A stretch of DNA of 64,000 bases from Haloarcula amylolytica JCM 13557. Lineage in GTDB: Archaea > Halobacteriota > Halobacteria > Halobacteriales > Haloarculaceae. The notes below the pieces were generated by a model. It was not told the origin of the DNA and made no database searches. It saw only the letters and a list, made by a program, of their open reading frames with translations. Where the stretch lies: the NCBI RefSeq assembly GCF_000336615.1, contig NZ_AOLW01000018.1:1-64000 (forward strand), read 5' to 3'. Every line of letters begins with the position of its first letter. The first letter of the stretch is position 1. Both the position numbers and the translations under genes were made by a program. Below are positions 17,944 through 26,234 of this stretch, piece by piece.

Positions 17944-18010
17944 GCGCTCACGGCTATGCCGTTCGCGCATACCGAGGTCGCGGGGCGACCTCGCGTTAAT
18001 CGTCCGCTTC
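17944..18010. repeat. 67-bp direct repeat, copy 2 (overlaps leuD 3' end)
   Basis: This is the genuine leuD terminus plus its downstream hairpins: the stem CGAGGTCGC/GCGACCTCG at 17973-17993 starts 3 nt beyond the leuD stop, with ACGGC/GCCGT at 17950-17962. It may act as a 3'-end stabiliser or terminator of the ilv-leu message. The 45 nt between the copies have no recognisable content. Confidence 0.85.
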
Positions 18011-18640
18011 GATATCCGACCGCGTCTGATCCAGGTACGGCAACTGCGAGGCCGTCTCCTCGATAGCGTTCTGGTTGGCCTTCATCAGCGCCGTCGTGTC
18101 CCAGTTGCCCTCGACGAGGGCCTCACGCTGGGCGCGGTCGACGCTGACGTTGACCTCGTTGTCACCGTAGGTGACCGTCTCCGCCCGCACGTCGACTTCG
18201 ATTTCGCCGTCGGGGTTGTCGTCAACCCACTGCTGGAGTGCGTTGATCGTCTCGTGGTCGGCGGTGACCGTCGGGATGCCGAGCGCGAGACAGTTCCCGG
18301 CGAAGATCTCGGCGAAGGACTCGCCGATGATGGCGTCGATGCCCCAGCGCATGAGCGCCTGCGGCGCGTGTTCGCGGGAGGAGCCACAGCCGAAGTTGTT
18401 GTTGACGACCATCACGTTCGAGTCCTGGAACCGCTCCTCGTTGAACGGGTGGTTCTTCTCGTTGTCCTCGTCGTCGAACCGCAGGTCGAAGAAGGCGAAC
18501 TCGCCCAGACCGTCGAAGGTGACGACCTTCATGAACCGCGCGGGGATGATCTGGTCCGTGTCGATGTCGTTCCCGCGGATCGGGATGCCAGTGCCTTCGA
18601 CGTAGTCGACCGACGGGATATCCTCGGTGGGGTCGGTCAC
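17996..18640 (-). CDS. leuD: 3-isopropylmalate dehydratase small subunit
   Basis: This 214-aa swivelling subunit of isopropylmalate isomerase (leucine synthesis step 2) has the conserved [17 protein letters not shown] motif near residues 80-97 and GRxx-like [15 protein letters not shown] near 27-42. It starts with GTG at 18640, overlapping the leuC stop by 4 nt (GTGA), so the two subunits are translationally coupled. Its C-terminal codons are duplicated downstream (67-bp repeats). Confidence 0.93.
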   Translation of the reverse strand: MTDPTEDIPSVDYVEGTGIPIRGNDIDTDQIIPARFMKVVTFDGLGEFAFFDLRFDDEDNEKNHPFNEERFQDSNVMVVNNNFGCGSSREHAPQALMRWGIDAIIGESFAEIFAGNCLALGIPTVTADHETINALQQWVDDNPDGEIEVDVRAETVTYGDNEVNVSVDRAQREALVEGNWDTTALMKANQNAIEETASQLPYLDQTRSDIEADD

Positions 18641-20058
18641 GCCAGATTCACCTCCTTCAGGTCGCGCACGTCAGAGACCTCGCCAGTGATAGCCGCGGCG
18701 GCCACCATCCGTGGGTTCATCAGGACGGTCCGGCCGTCCTTGCTGCCCTGCCGACCGACGAAGTTCCGGTTGGAGGAGGAGGCACAGGCCTCGTCGCCTT
18801 CCAGCTGGTCCTCGTTCATGCCCAGACACATCGAACAGCCGGCGTTGCGCCACTCGAAGCCGGCTTCCTCGAAGATGTCTTTCAGGCCTTCTTTTCTGGC
18901 TGCCTCCTGAACCCGCTGGCTGCCGGGGACGACGAACGCTCGCACGTCGTCGGCGACTTCGCGGCCCTTGACGATACGGGCCGCGCGGCGCAGGTCAGGC
19001 AGTCGAGCGTTGGTACAGGAACCCAGGAAGGCCACGTCGATATCGTACCCTTCCATCGTCTCGCCGGGCTCGACGCGCATGTGGTCCTGAGCGCGGCGAG
19101 CGGTGTCGACCTTGTCGTCGGCCAGGTCCTCGGGCTCTGGAATCGGGTCGTCGATGCCGATGCCCTGGCCGGGCGTGGTGCCCCATGTCACGACCGGGTC
19201 CAGTTCGCTGGCGTCGATTTCGACGACGTCGTCGTATTCGGCGTCGTCGTCCGAGCGGATGGACTCCCAGTACGGCTTGAGTTCCTCGAACTTCTCGGGG
19301 TGCTCCTGGAAGTAGTCCGTCTCTTCGAGCCACTCGTAGGTGGTCTCGTCGGGGTTGACGTAGCCCGCGCGAGCGCCGCCCTCGATGGACATATTACAGA
19401 TGGACATCCGGCCTTCCATGTCGAGGTTCTCGATGGTCTCGCCGGCGTACTCGTACACGTAGCCGACGCCGCCCTCGGTTCCGAGCCGGCGGATGATTTC
19501 GAGGATGATGTCCTTGGCCTCGACGCCCTCGTCGAGTTCGCCGTTGACCTCGATTTTGCGGACCTTCTGTTTCTCCATCGCGATGGTCTGGGTCGCCAGC
19601 ACGTCCCGAATCTGGCTGGTCCCGATACCGAACGCGAGCGCACCGAACGCACCGTGGGTGGAGGTGTGGCTGTCGCCACAGACGATGGTCTTGCCGGGCT
19701 GGGTGATGCCCTGCTCCGGGCCGATGACGTGGACGATCCCCTGATCGCCCGTCGTCGGGTCGGAGAACTGGATGCCGGCGTCGCGGACGTTCTCTTCGAG
19801 TTCGGCCATCATCGTCTCGGCCGCGTCGTCGCTGTAGGGCCGGTCCTGGTTCGCGGTCGGCACGATGTGGTCGACCGTCGCGTGGGTCAGGTCCGGGCGC
19901 GCGACTTCGAGACCGCGCTCTTTGAGCATCCCGAAGGCCTGCGGGCTGGTGACCTCGTGGATGAGGTGCAGGCCGACGAACAGCTGGTCCTGGCCGTTCG
20001 GCAGGGTCGTGACTTTGTGCTGGTCCCATACCTTGTCGTACAGCGTTCCCTGGCTCAT
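18637..20058 (-). CDS. leuC: 3-isopropylmalate dehydratase large subunit
   Basis: This 473-aa aconitase-family catalytic subunit binds the [4Fe-4S] cluster through Cys in [10 protein letters not shown] and NAGCSMCLG (CxxC). Substrate-site motifs [20 protein letters not shown] and [12 protein letters not shown] are present. It pairs with LeuD to isomerise 2- to 3-isopropylmalate. The ATG at 20058 overlaps the stop of the small upstream gene by 4 nt (ATGA). Confidence 0.94.
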   Translation of the reverse strand: MSQGTLYDKVWDQHKVTTLPNGQDQLFVGLHLIHEVTSPQAFGMLKERGLEVARPDLTHATVDHIVPTANQDRPYSDDAAETMMAELEENVRDAGIQFSDPTTGDQGIVHVIGPEQGITQPGKTIVCGDSHTSTHGAFGALAFGIGTSQIRDVLATQTIAMEKQKVRKIEVNGELDEGVEAKDIILEIIRRLGTEGGVGYVYEYAGETIENLDMEGRMSICNMSIEGGARAGYVNPDETTYEWLEETDYFQEHPEKFEELKPYWESIRSDDDAEYDDVVEIDASELDPVVTWGTTPGQGIGIDDPIPEPEDLADDKVDTARRAQDHMRVEPGETMEGYDIDVAFLGSCTNARLPDLRRAARIVKGREVADDVRAFVVPGSQRVQEAARKEGLKDIFEEAGFEWRNAGCSMCLGMNEDQLEGDEACASSSNRNFVGRQGSKDGRTVLMNPRMVAAAAITGEVSDVRDLKEVNLA

Positions 20059-20321
20059 ACTGTCTCGTCCCGCCCTTCAGTTCCGCGTTCGTACGCGCGA
20101 GTGACACCCTCATCGGGTGCTTCGTGGTCGATGTCTTCCATCGTCTCGTCAGTCTCCTCCTCCGCGTCGCGTTCGCCGCCGTCGGCGGCCACGACCGGGC
20201 CGCGGCGGAACACCGCGCCGAAGGTCCCGTTCGTCTCGGGGTGGGTGTGCTCGATGCTGCCCATCGTTGTGCGCGATTCGCTCTGCTCGTCGTCCGTCGT
20301 ATCCGTGTGTTCGTTAGTCAT
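20055..20321 (-). CDS. small conserved ORF between ilvC and leuC, 88 aa
   Basis: This 88-codon gene starts at ATG 20321, 8 nt inside the end of ilvC, and stops 4 nt inside leuC, so it is locked into the translationally coupled ilv-leu chain. The product is acidic and probably disordered at the start ([17 protein letters not shown]). A more ordered core [20 protein letters not shown] and [11 protein letters not shown] follows, then an acidic tail. I recognise no domain. A small gene at the same place is, as I recall, present in Haloferax volcanii (HVO_1505 position), suggesting a conserved accessory role. Confidence 0.75.
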   Translation of the reverse strand: MTNEHTDTTDDEQSESRTTMGSIEHTHPETNGTFGAVFRRGPVVAADGGERDAEEETDETMEDIDHEAPDEGVTRAYERGTEGRDETV

Positions 20322-21345
20322 CTGCTGGGGCTTCTGTCTTCTCGGCGTCGGCGTCCTCACCCCACGCGAACAGGTCGCGCAGGTTCTCGCCGACGGCTTC
20401 GATCTGGTGGTTCTGTTCTGCGTCGCGGTACTGCTTGTAGGCGGGCCGGTTAGCCTGGTTCTCGTTGATCCACTCGCGGGCGAACTCGCCGTTCTGGACC
20501 TCTTCGAGAATCTGCTCCATGCCCTCGCGGTCGATGACCTCTTCACCGCGGGTGAGACCGCCGTACTCGGCGGTATCGGAGACGGAGTTCCACATGCCCA
20601 TGTGGCCGCCCTCGTACATCAGGTCGACAATGAGCTTCAGCTCGTTCAGACACTCGAAGTAGGCCATCTCCGGCGCGTAGCCGGCGTCGACCAGCGTCTC
20701 GAAGCCGGCCTTGACCATCTCGGTGACGCCGCCACAGAGGACAGCCTGCTCGCCGAAGAGGTCCGTCTCGACCTCTTCCTGGAAGGAGGTCTCGATGACG
20801 CCGGCGCGGGTGCAGCCGATGCCCTTCGCGTAGGCCAGCGACTCTTGCTTGGCGTTGCCGGTCGCGTCCTGATAGACCGCGATGAGACCGGGCGTCCCCT
20901 CGCCGCGCTCGTAGGTCCGGCGCACGAGGTGGCCCGGCGATTTGGGCGCGACCATCGTCACGTCGACGTCTTCCGGCGGTTCGATCTGGCCGTAGTGGAT
21001 GTTGAAGCCGTGCGCGAACTGGAGCGTGTCGCCGGCGTCCAGTTCGTCCTCGATGGCCTCGTAGACGGCCGGCTGAATCGTGTCAGGCACGAGCATCACG
21101 ACGCGGTCCGCCTCGCCGGCGGCCACGTCGGGCGTCTCGACGCGGAGGCCAGCGTCCTCGGCGTCGGCCCACGACGACGAGTCCTCGCGGAGGCCGACAA
21201 TCACGTCGACGCCGGACTCGTGGAGGTTCAGCGCGTGGGCGTGTCCCTGTGAGCCGTAGCCCAGCACGGCTACGGTTTCGTCGTCGATAGTCGATACGTC
21301 AGCGTCCTCGTCGTAGTAGACTGTTGTGGTAAGTTCGTCAGACAT
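20314..21345 (-). CDS. ilvC: ketol-acid reductoisomerase
   Basis: This 343-aa class I enzyme converts acetolactate or acetohydroxybutyrate to the dihydroxy acids with NADPH and Mg2+. The nucleotide loop is [15 protein letters not shown] near residues 27-41. The HGFNIHYG and [18 protein letters not shown] segments and the metal Asp/Glu region [12 protein letters not shown] follow. The C-terminus is acidic ([14 protein letters not shown]). It overlaps ilvN by 8 nt and the small ORF behind it by 8 nt. Confidence 0.94.
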   Translation of the reverse strand: MSDELTTTVYYDEDADVSTIDDETVAVLGYGSQGHAHALNLHESGVDVIVGLREDSSSWADAEDAGLRVETPDVAAGEADRVVMLVPDTIQPAVYEAIEDELDAGDTLQFAHGFNIHYGQIEPPEDVDVTMVAPKSPGHLVRRTYERGEGTPGLIAVYQDATGNAKQESLAYAKGIGCTRAGVIETSFQEEVETDLFGEQAVLCGGVTEMVKAGFETLVDAGYAPEMAYFECLNELKLIVDLMYEGGHMGMWNSVSDTAEYGGLTRGEEVIDREGMEQILEEVQNGEFAREWINENQANRPAYKQYRDAEQNHQIEAVGENLRDLFAWGEDADAEKTEAPADD

Positions 21346-21937
21346 CTTTCTCTAGTGTTTTCGGGCCGCGTTCCAGTGCGGCGGCCCCGGTTCGCACGAT
21401 CTCCTGCACATCGAACTGCTTGAACGCCTCGATGGCGGCGTCGATTTTCTGCTTGCTGCCCGTGATTTCGACGGTGACCGAATCGGTCGACGCGTCGACG
21501 GCCTGGCCGTCGTACATGTCGGCAACGGCGTTGACGTCGTCTGGCTTCTCGCCGCTGACTTTCACCAGTGCGAGCTCTCGCCGGACGGCCTCGCCTTCGA
21601 GTTCCCTGACCGAGATGACGGGCACGAGCTTCCGCAGTTGCTTTTTCGCCTGGTCGATTCCCGGTTCCGGTTCCTCGATGAGAATCGTCATCCGGGCTGT
21701 GTCGTCGTCGACCGTTGGCCCGACGGTGAGGCTTTCGATGTTGAACTGGCGTCGGCTGAACAGCGCCGACACCTCCGAAAGCACGCCCGGTCGGTGCTTG
21801 ACCAGCGCTGACAGCACCGCCTGTCGCGGCTCGTGAGTCACTTCGGCCTCGGGGTCGACGCGGATGCCCTGCATGTTGCGTCGGCCCTTCGGGCGCATCC
21901 GTTCGTCCGGCGCGGGGCCTGGCATTCCTCCAGTCAT
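21338..21937 (-). CDS. ilvN: acetolactate synthase regulatory subunit
   Basis: This 199-aa small subunit has an ACT domain at about 38-110 ([20 protein letters not shown]) that binds valine for feedback inhibition. The ALS_ss C-terminal domain follows (about 120-195). It starts 2 nt before the end of ilvB's coding region would be reached on the same strand, a tight junction, and overlaps ilvC by 8 nt. Confidence 0.92.
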   Translation of the reverse strand: MTGGMPGPAPDERMRPKGRRNMQGIRVDPEAEVTHEPRQAVLSALVKHRPGVLSEVSALFSRRQFNIESLTVGPTVDDDTARMTILIEEPEPGIDQAKKQLRKLVPVISVRELEGEAVRRELALVKVSGEKPDDVNAVADMYDGQAVDASTDSVTVEITGSKQKIDAAIEAFKQFDVQEIVRTGAAALERGPKTLEKDV

Positions 21938-21939
21938 TG

Positions 21940-23697
21940 TTAGATCATGTCCAGCTGGTCTTCGTTGAGCGCGAACTGGCCGTTGTCACCGCCGCTTGGC
22001 ACCATCGGGAAGACGTTCTCCCCGGGGTCGATGTGGGCGTCGATGACGCTCGGGCCGTCGTAGTCGCGTGCTTCCTGTATCGTTTCCTCGACGTTCTCGT
22101 AGGATTCGAGCGTGAACCCGCGCGCGCCGAAGGCCTCGGCGAGCTTGTCGAACTGCGGAATCCACGGGTACTCGGAGGCCATCCGGCGACCCTCGTAGAA
22201 GCCGTCCTGCCACTGGCGGACCATCCCGACCGCCTCGTTGTTCAGGACGACGTAGGTGATGTCCAGTTGCTCCCGAACGGCGACCGAGAGACCCTGGACG
22301 GTCATCAGGAACGAGCCGTCGCCGTCGAAGCAGACGACTTCCTGGTCCGGCGCGGCGAGTTTCGCACCGATAGCGGCGGGCACGCCGTAGCCCATCGTCC
22401 CGAGGCCGTGGGAGGAGACCCACGTCCGGGGCTCGGTGTACTCCCAGAACTGGGAGGCCCACATCTGGTGCTGGCCGACGCCGGTACAGACGATGGTGTC
22501 GTCCGGCGTCATCTCCGAGAACTGCTCGACGACGTACTGGGGCTTCAGCGGCTCGTCGTCGGGCGTATCGTAGTCCATCGGGTACTCGTCTTTCCAGGTC
22601 TGGCACTGGTCGCGCCACTCGTCAGCGTCCGGCGCGCGCGGCATCGCGTCGAACAGTTGCCGGAGCACTTCCCGGGCGTCGCCGATGAGCGGGTAGTCGG
22701 CGTAGACGTTCTTGCTGATTTCCGCGGGGTCGATGTCGACGTGGATGACCTCCGCGTCGGGCGCGAAGGAGTCGACGCCGCCGGTCAGGCGGTCGTCGAA
22801 GCGCGTCCCGATAGCCAGCATGCAGTCGGTGTTGCTAATCGCCATGTTGGCGTAGCCGGTGCCGTGCATCCCGGCCCACTCCAGCGAGAGTTCGTGGTCC
22901 TCTGGGAAGGAGCCGATGCCGGGCATCGTCGTGATGACCGGGATATCGTACTCCATGGCGAACTCCCGGAGCGCGTTCGAGGCGTTCGCCTTGATGACGC
23001 CGCCGCCAGAGAGTATGACGGGGCGGTCGGCCTCGGCCAGCGCCTCGGCGGCCTCCTGGACGTTCCCGTCGTCGGCCTCCTCTGGCACCTCGTAGGTCTC
23101 CGGTGTCTCCGGCCTGCCGGGTTCGACCTCGGTCTCGCCCTGGGTCACGTCCTTCGGCAGGTCGACCAGCGTCGGCCCCTGCCGACCGGCGTCGGCGAGC
23201 GCGAACGCTTCGCTGACGTCGTCGCCGACGGTGTCGGAGTCGGCGGCGAAGTAGCTCTCCTTCGTGATCGGCTGGGTGATGCCGACGGTGTCGGTCTCCT
23301 GGAAGGCGTCGTTGCCGACGAACTCCGTCGGGACCTGGCCGGTCAGCGCGATGACCGGGTCCGAGTCCATGTTGGCGTCGGCGATGCCGGTCACGAGGTT
23401 CGTCGCACCGGGGCCGGACGTCGCGAAACAGACGCCGGGGTCGCCGGTGACGACGCCGTACGCGTCCGCCGCGTGTGAAGCCCCCTGTTCGTGGGCCATC
23501 GTGACGTGGTTGATGTCGGAGTCGTACAGCGCGTCGTAGACGGGCATGATTGCGCCGCCCTGAACGCCGAAGACGTAGTCTGTCCCGGCGTTTTCAAGCG
23601 CACGGATGACCGATTGTGCGCCCGTTGTGACTGGTTCCTGTTCGGTCTCCGACTCTGTTTCTTCCGCTTCCTTGGGGACGGATGCGCGTTCGCTCAT
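21940..23697 (-). CDS. ilvB: acetolactate synthase catalytic subunit
   Basis: This 585-aa TPP- and FAD-dependent enzyme condenses two pyruvates, the first committed step of valine and leucine synthesis. Visible motifs are the catalytic Glu in MAHEQGASHAADAYG, the FAD/beta region ATSGPGATNLVTGIADA and the TPP motif GDGSFLMTVQGLSVAVREQL followed by NNEAVG. A strong Shine-Dalgarno (GGAGGG) precedes the ATG, unusual for a haloarchaeal gene, and fits its position behind a translated leader ORF. It is the first gene of the ilvB-ilvN-ilvC-orf88-leuC-leuD chain. Confidence 0.95.
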   Translation of the reverse strand: MSERASVPKEAEETESETEQEPVTTGAQSVIRALENAGTDYVFGVQGGAIMPVYDALYDSDINHVTMAHEQGASHAADAYGVVTGDPGVCFATSGPGATNLVTGIADANMDSDPVIALTGQVPTEFVGNDAFQETDTVGITQPITKESYFAADSDTVGDDVSEAFALADAGRQGPTLVDLPKDVTQGETEVEPGRPETPETYEVPEEADDGNVQEAAEALAEADRPVILSGGGVIKANASNALREFAMEYDIPVITTMPGIGSFPEDHELSLEWAGMHGTGYANMAISNTDCMLAIGTRFDDRLTGGVDSFAPDAEVIHVDIDPAEISKNVYADYPLIGDAREVLRQLFDAMPRAPDADEWRDQCQTWKDEYPMDYDTPDDEPLKPQYVVEQFSEMTPDDTIVCTGVGQHQMWASQFWEYTEPRTWVSSHGLGTMGYGVPAAIGAKLAAPDQEVVCFDGDGSFLMTVQGLSVAVREQLDITYVVLNNEAVGMVRQWQDGFYEGRRMASEYPWIPQFDKLAEAFGARGFTLESYENVEETIQEARDYDGPSVIDAHIDPGENVFPMVPSGGDNGQFALNEDQLDMI

Positions 23698-23705
23698 CGT
23701 GTCAG

Positions 23706-23711
23706 CCCTCC
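23706..23711 (-). promoter_or_regulatory. Shine-Dalgarno of ilvB
   Basis: GGAGGG on the minus strand ends 8 nt before the ilvB ATG (23697). Most first genes here look leaderless, so this site marks ilvB as translated from a leadered mRNA, consistent with the upstream leader peptide. Confidence 0.7.
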
Positions 23712-23822
23712 GTCTGTTCGTGTTCGGGGTCGATACCGCGGTGATGTGTATGCTGCGTGCATGACTGGTGACTCTGTGGTGTTCAGGCGAATCGATTCGG
23801 CCGGGGGTGAAAATGTGAAATG

Positions 23823-23840
23823 AGGGGCTATAGTGCCCCT
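23823..23840 (-). promoter_or_regulatory. hairpin overlapping the leader stop (candidate attenuator)
   Basis: AGGGGC (23840-23835) pairs with GCCCCT (23828-23823) around a 6-nt loop ACTATA. The leader peptide's TAG stop spans the loop/stem border (23830-23828). The RNA then runs into a U-rich stretch (CAUUUCACAUUUUC, about 23822-23809). A ribosome at the final codons or at the stop would prevent this hairpin from forming. That is the expected logic of translation-coupled attenuation, but it is not demonstrated. Confidence 0.5.
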
Positions 23841-23914
23841 ACAATACGCACGCCGAGAATAGCGGTCGCGGTGCTGGCGGGTGGTCGAACCTGACGCCCA
23901 GCAGCCGCGGTCAT
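23828..23914 (-). CDS. candidate ilv leader peptide, 28 aa
   Basis: This ORF runs from ATG 23914 to TAG 23828, 131 nt upstream of ilvB. The product begins MTAAAGRQVRPPAS and ends with AILGVRIVGAL, in which seven of eleven residues are Ile, Leu or Val, the end-product amino acids of the operon. The TATA element centred near 23943 lies 29 nt before the ATG, so it would be translated as a leaderless mRNA, the efficient mode in haloarchaea. The stop codon lies inside a GC-rich hairpin. Bacterial ilvB/ilvGMEDA leader peptides have the same logic. It has no other domain and is unlikely to be a functional protein. Confidence 0.62.
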   Translation of the reverse strand: MTAAAGRQVRPPASTATAILGVRIVGAL

Positions 23915-23938
23915 CACATCCAAATGCAGTTCGTCCCG

Positions 23939-23947
23939 AATAATAAA
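23939..23947 (-). promoter_or_regulatory. TATA box of the ilvB operon
   Basis: TTTATTATT on the minus strand is centred about 29 nt before the leader-peptide ATG and about 245 nt before ilvB. This predicts a long untranslated or leader-coding RNA ahead of ilvB. Confidence 0.6.
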
Positions 23948-24042
23948 CGTTCTGTGATAGCCGTTGGCGGACAGCCGCTCGGAACCGGGTACTCACCGGT
24001 AGCTGCTCACTCGTAGTGACGGCCGGAAGCGAGGTCATCGAC

Positions 24043-25287
24043 CTACGCCCGGACCTCCTCGCTTTCCTCGGTCACGCCGATCTCCTCGGCGAACCGTTCG
24101 AGCACCGACATGGTGACCTGTTCCTCCGCGCCGTACTCCTTGACGCGGCGGGTCACTTCTCGGACCTCCGCCTCGGTCGGGTCGTAGCCCGCGTCGACGA
24201 GCCGCTCCCGAACCGAATGGGCTCCGGTGTGCTTGCCGAGCACGAGTTCGCGCGTGGCCCCGACCATCTCGGGGGTCATGACGCCCGGCTCGAACGTGTC
24301 GGAGTTCTCGATGACGCCGGCGGCGTGGATACCGCTCTCGTGGGAGAAGGCGTTGCGCCCGACGACGGGCTTGTTCGCCGGCACCCCGATGTCGGACTTC
24401 TCCTCGACGATCCGCGACAGCTCCGTGATGCGGGTGGTGTCGATTCCGGTGTCGACGTCGTACAGCGACTCCAGCGCCATCACGACCTCTTCGTAGGCCG
24501 CGTTGCCGGCGCGTTCGCCGATGCCGTTGACCGACACCTGCGCCTGACTGGCTCCGGCCTCGAAGCCGGAGATGGCGTTGGCTGACGCCAGTCCGAAGTC
24601 GTCGTGCGTGTGCACGTCGATGTAGGCGTCGGTGCAGTCGTCGACGATCTCGATAAGGTCGTAGAACCGCCGCGGCGTGGCGACCCCACAAGTGTCCGGA
24701 ATGTTGATCCAGTCCGCCCCCGCCGCGGACGTAGCCTCGATGACTTCGACGAGGAAGTCCTCGTCAGTCCGAGTCGCGTCCATCGGCGAGAACATGCACT
24801 CGACGCCCGCGTCTTTGATCATCTCGACACAGTCGACGGCGGTGTCGAGCGCCTCCTGCCGGGTCGCGTGCATGGAATCCTGCAACTGTACGTCCGACGT
24901 CGAGACGAAGGTGTGGACCATGTCCACACCTGAATCCAAGGCCGCCTCGATGTCTTTCTCGACCACACGCGCCAGTCCGCAGGTCGTCACTCGCGTGGAC
25001 TCGGCGATGTCCCGAACTGCCTCGAACTCCGCGTCGGAGTTGACGGGGAACCCGGCCTCGATGACGTGGGTGCCCATCTCGTCGAGCAGCGCGGCTATCT
25101 CGCGTTTGTCCTCGTAGTTGAACGACGTACGTGGTGACTGCTCACCATCGCGCAGCGTGGTGTCGAAAATCCGTGCGTCTGTTATCTCAGACGTGGAATC
25201 CAGTGTGCCCTGGAAGAACTCGATCCGCCGGAGATTCCGACGTGCCCTCGTTGTTGGACATAAGCACCTGTATCTGGAGGCTTCCAC
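24043..25287 (-). CDS. leuA: 2-isopropylmalate synthase
   Basis: This 414-aa DRE-TIM metallolyase condenses acetyl-CoA with 2-oxoisovalerate, the first step of leucine synthesis. Signatures are RIFDTTLRDGEQSP near residue 38 and the metal-binding HTHDDFGLASANA, plus SVNGIGERAGNA. It lacks the long C-terminal LeuA allosteric domain, so citramalate synthase activity remains possible. The start is uncertain. The GTG at 25287 abuts the TATA box, upstream of the predicted transcription start, and no ATG, GTG or TTG occurs in frame for the next 40 codons. A conserved-looking segment IEFFQGTL precedes the catalytic domain. Confidence 0.87.
   Translation of the reverse strand: MEASRYRCLCPTTRARRNLRRIEFFQGTLDSTSEITDARIFDTTLRDGEQSPRTSFNYEDKREIAALLDEMGTHVIEAGFPVNSDAEFEAVRDIAESTRVTTCGLARVVEKDIEAALDSGVDMVHTFVSTSDVQLQDSMHATRQEALDTAVDCVEMIKDAGVECMFSPMDATRTDEDFLVEVIEATSAAGADWINIPDTCGVATPRRFYDLIEIVDDCTDAYIDVHTHDDFGLASANAISGFEAGASQAQVSVNGIGERAGNAAYEEVVMALESLYDVDTGIDTTRITELSRIVEEKSDIGVPANKPVVGRNAFSHESGIHAAGVIENSDTFEPGVMTPEMVGATRELVLGKHTGAHSVRERLVDAGYDPTEAEVREVTRRVKEYGAEEQVTMSVLERFAEEIGVTEESEEVRA
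25187..25261 (-). CDS. leaderless 24-aa ORF overlapping the leuA 5' end
   Basis: ATG 25261 to TGA 25187 is read in the frame shifted from leuA. It starts MSNNEGTSESPADRV, typical acidic haloarchaeal N-terminal sequence, and ends LPGHTGFHV. Its ATG sits 30 nt from the TATA centre, which makes it the natural leaderless start of this transcript. It is either a regulatory upstream ORF or the true LeuA N-terminus separated from the body by a frameshift (sequence error or real). Confidence 0.4.
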   Translation of the reverse strand: MSNNEGTSESPADRVLPGHTGFHV

Positions 25288-25295
25288 TATTTATA
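25288..25295 (-). promoter_or_regulatory. TATA box of leuA
   Basis: TATAAATA on the minus strand is a perfect archaeal box. It predicts transcription from about 25265, downstream of the annotated GTG start. Confidence 0.7.
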
Positions 25296-25414
25296 CTTGT
25301 TCATAAGGCGGGGAGACGTGCACACGGCACACGGTTGCGACCGCGGCCAGAGCGACTGCCGCGCGTCAGACGGTTTGGGGAGGATTTTTGCTCTGTCCGC
25401 GCATGGATGTGGCT

Positions 25415-25717
25415 ATGAGCGATTTCGAGGGCCTGGACCTGCAGGCCGTGGAGGACCAGATGGACGAGGACCGGGACGGGGCCGGCAGCAACCGCGTCGT
25501 GCTGGGCGTCCTCGACGGGTCGGAACCGCCCGAGCAGTGGGTCAACACCATCGAAAACGGGTCAGTCCTGGTTCTCAACGTCGAAGGCGACCTGAACGAA
25601 CTCGCCGCCGGGTTCGCCCGGCCGGTCCGGGAGGCCGGCGGCGAACTGATGCACTTCCGCGGCTTTCTGGTTGTGACGCCGCCGGGCGTCAGTATCGACT
25701 CCGAGCGGCTGGATTGA
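25415..25717 (+). CDS. DUF5779-like haloarchaeal protein
   Basis: This 100-aa acidic protein (MSDFEGLDLQAVEDQMDE) has segments NRVVLGVLDGSEPPEQWVN, VLVLNVEGDLNELAAGFARP and a C-terminal FLVVTPPGVSIDSERLD. I believe it matches haloarchaeal DUF5779, of unknown function. An ATG four codons earlier (25403) is an alternative start. It is divergent from leuA, with 127 nt between. Confidence 0.65.
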   Translation: MSDFEGLDLQAVEDQMDEDRDGAGSNRVVLGVLDGSEPPEQWVNTIENGSVLVLNVEGDLNELAAGFARPVREAGGELMHFRGFLVVTPPGVSIDSERLD

Positions 25718-25838
25718 CTGGCAATACAGACGGTGTCCTTCGTGCAGTCCTGCTGTAGACGACATGGTTCTAGGGCGAGCGTATCGAGCACAGCGGGGTT
25801 CGGCGTCTCAGGCACCGGGCAGTAGGTGCCACGATCGT

Positions 25839-26117
25839 TCAAGGAGAGAGAAATCGCTGCAGCAGTCCGTGCCACACGCGGATACCCCGGTCCCACGCTT
25901 GCCAGTAGGTGTCGAAGAACCGGGGCGAACCCCTGTCAGTGTGGCTCGGTCGGGTCGTGATCTGGGCGTGGCAGTCCGGACAGCGGTAGTGCGTGCCGCA
26001 GTGGCGCTCGACCACCATCCAGTCGCCGTCGTACCTGCTCTGGTGCCCACAGTCCGGACAGAACAGCGTTGCCTTCGGCGGAACGTCCTGCTCGGTCCGG
26101 GAGTCAGTCGGGGACAT
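25839..26117 (-). CDS. zinc-ribbon protein (DUF8106-like)
   Basis: This 92-aa protein has a two-knuckle zinc ribbon: LFCPDCGHQ and, after a beta segment, YRCPDCHAQ. A Trp/Phe-rich helical tail (TYWQAWDRGIRVWHG) follows. A paralogue with the same CPxCGHxS spacing lies at 58987-59181. Function is unknown; such single ribbons in haloarchaea may bind nucleic acid or protein partners. ATG 26117 (MSPTDSRTEQD) is chosen over the upstream 26144. Confidence 0.68.
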   Translation of the reverse strand: MSPTDSRTEQDVPPKATLFCPDCGHQSRYDGDWMVVERHCGTHYRCPDCHAQITTRPSHTDRGSPRFFDTYWQAWDRGIRVWHGLLQRFLSP

Positions 26118-26234
26118 CCTCGGGTGAAACGTGGCCGCCGACACGAAAAGAACCTGCCTATGAGGAGTCTATACAGCTACTAATACGGGGGTAGTCATTA
26201 TATTCGCTTCCAGCGGATTCAACCCCGGTACCAC

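Noticed and set aside
17821..18010. CRISPR-like repeat
   Set aside because: Only two units, 67 bp, containing coding sequence of leuD and hairpins; not a CRISPR array.
19081..21252. 723-codon open frame on the plus strand across leuC, orf88 and ilvC
   Set aside because: It is antisense to three well-supported enzymes. Its Val/Asp/Leu-rich composition is the usual mirror of G+C-rich haloarchaeal codon bias, with no domain.
21937..23478. 513-codon plus-strand frame over ilvB
   Set aside because: It is antisense to ilvB, has no motifs and starts at the ilvN/ilvB junction by chance.
25288..25414. possible tRNA or riboswitch between leuA and the DUF5779-like gene
   Set aside because: No cloverleaf or conserved riboswitch core could be found; the sequence is accounted for by the leuA promoter.
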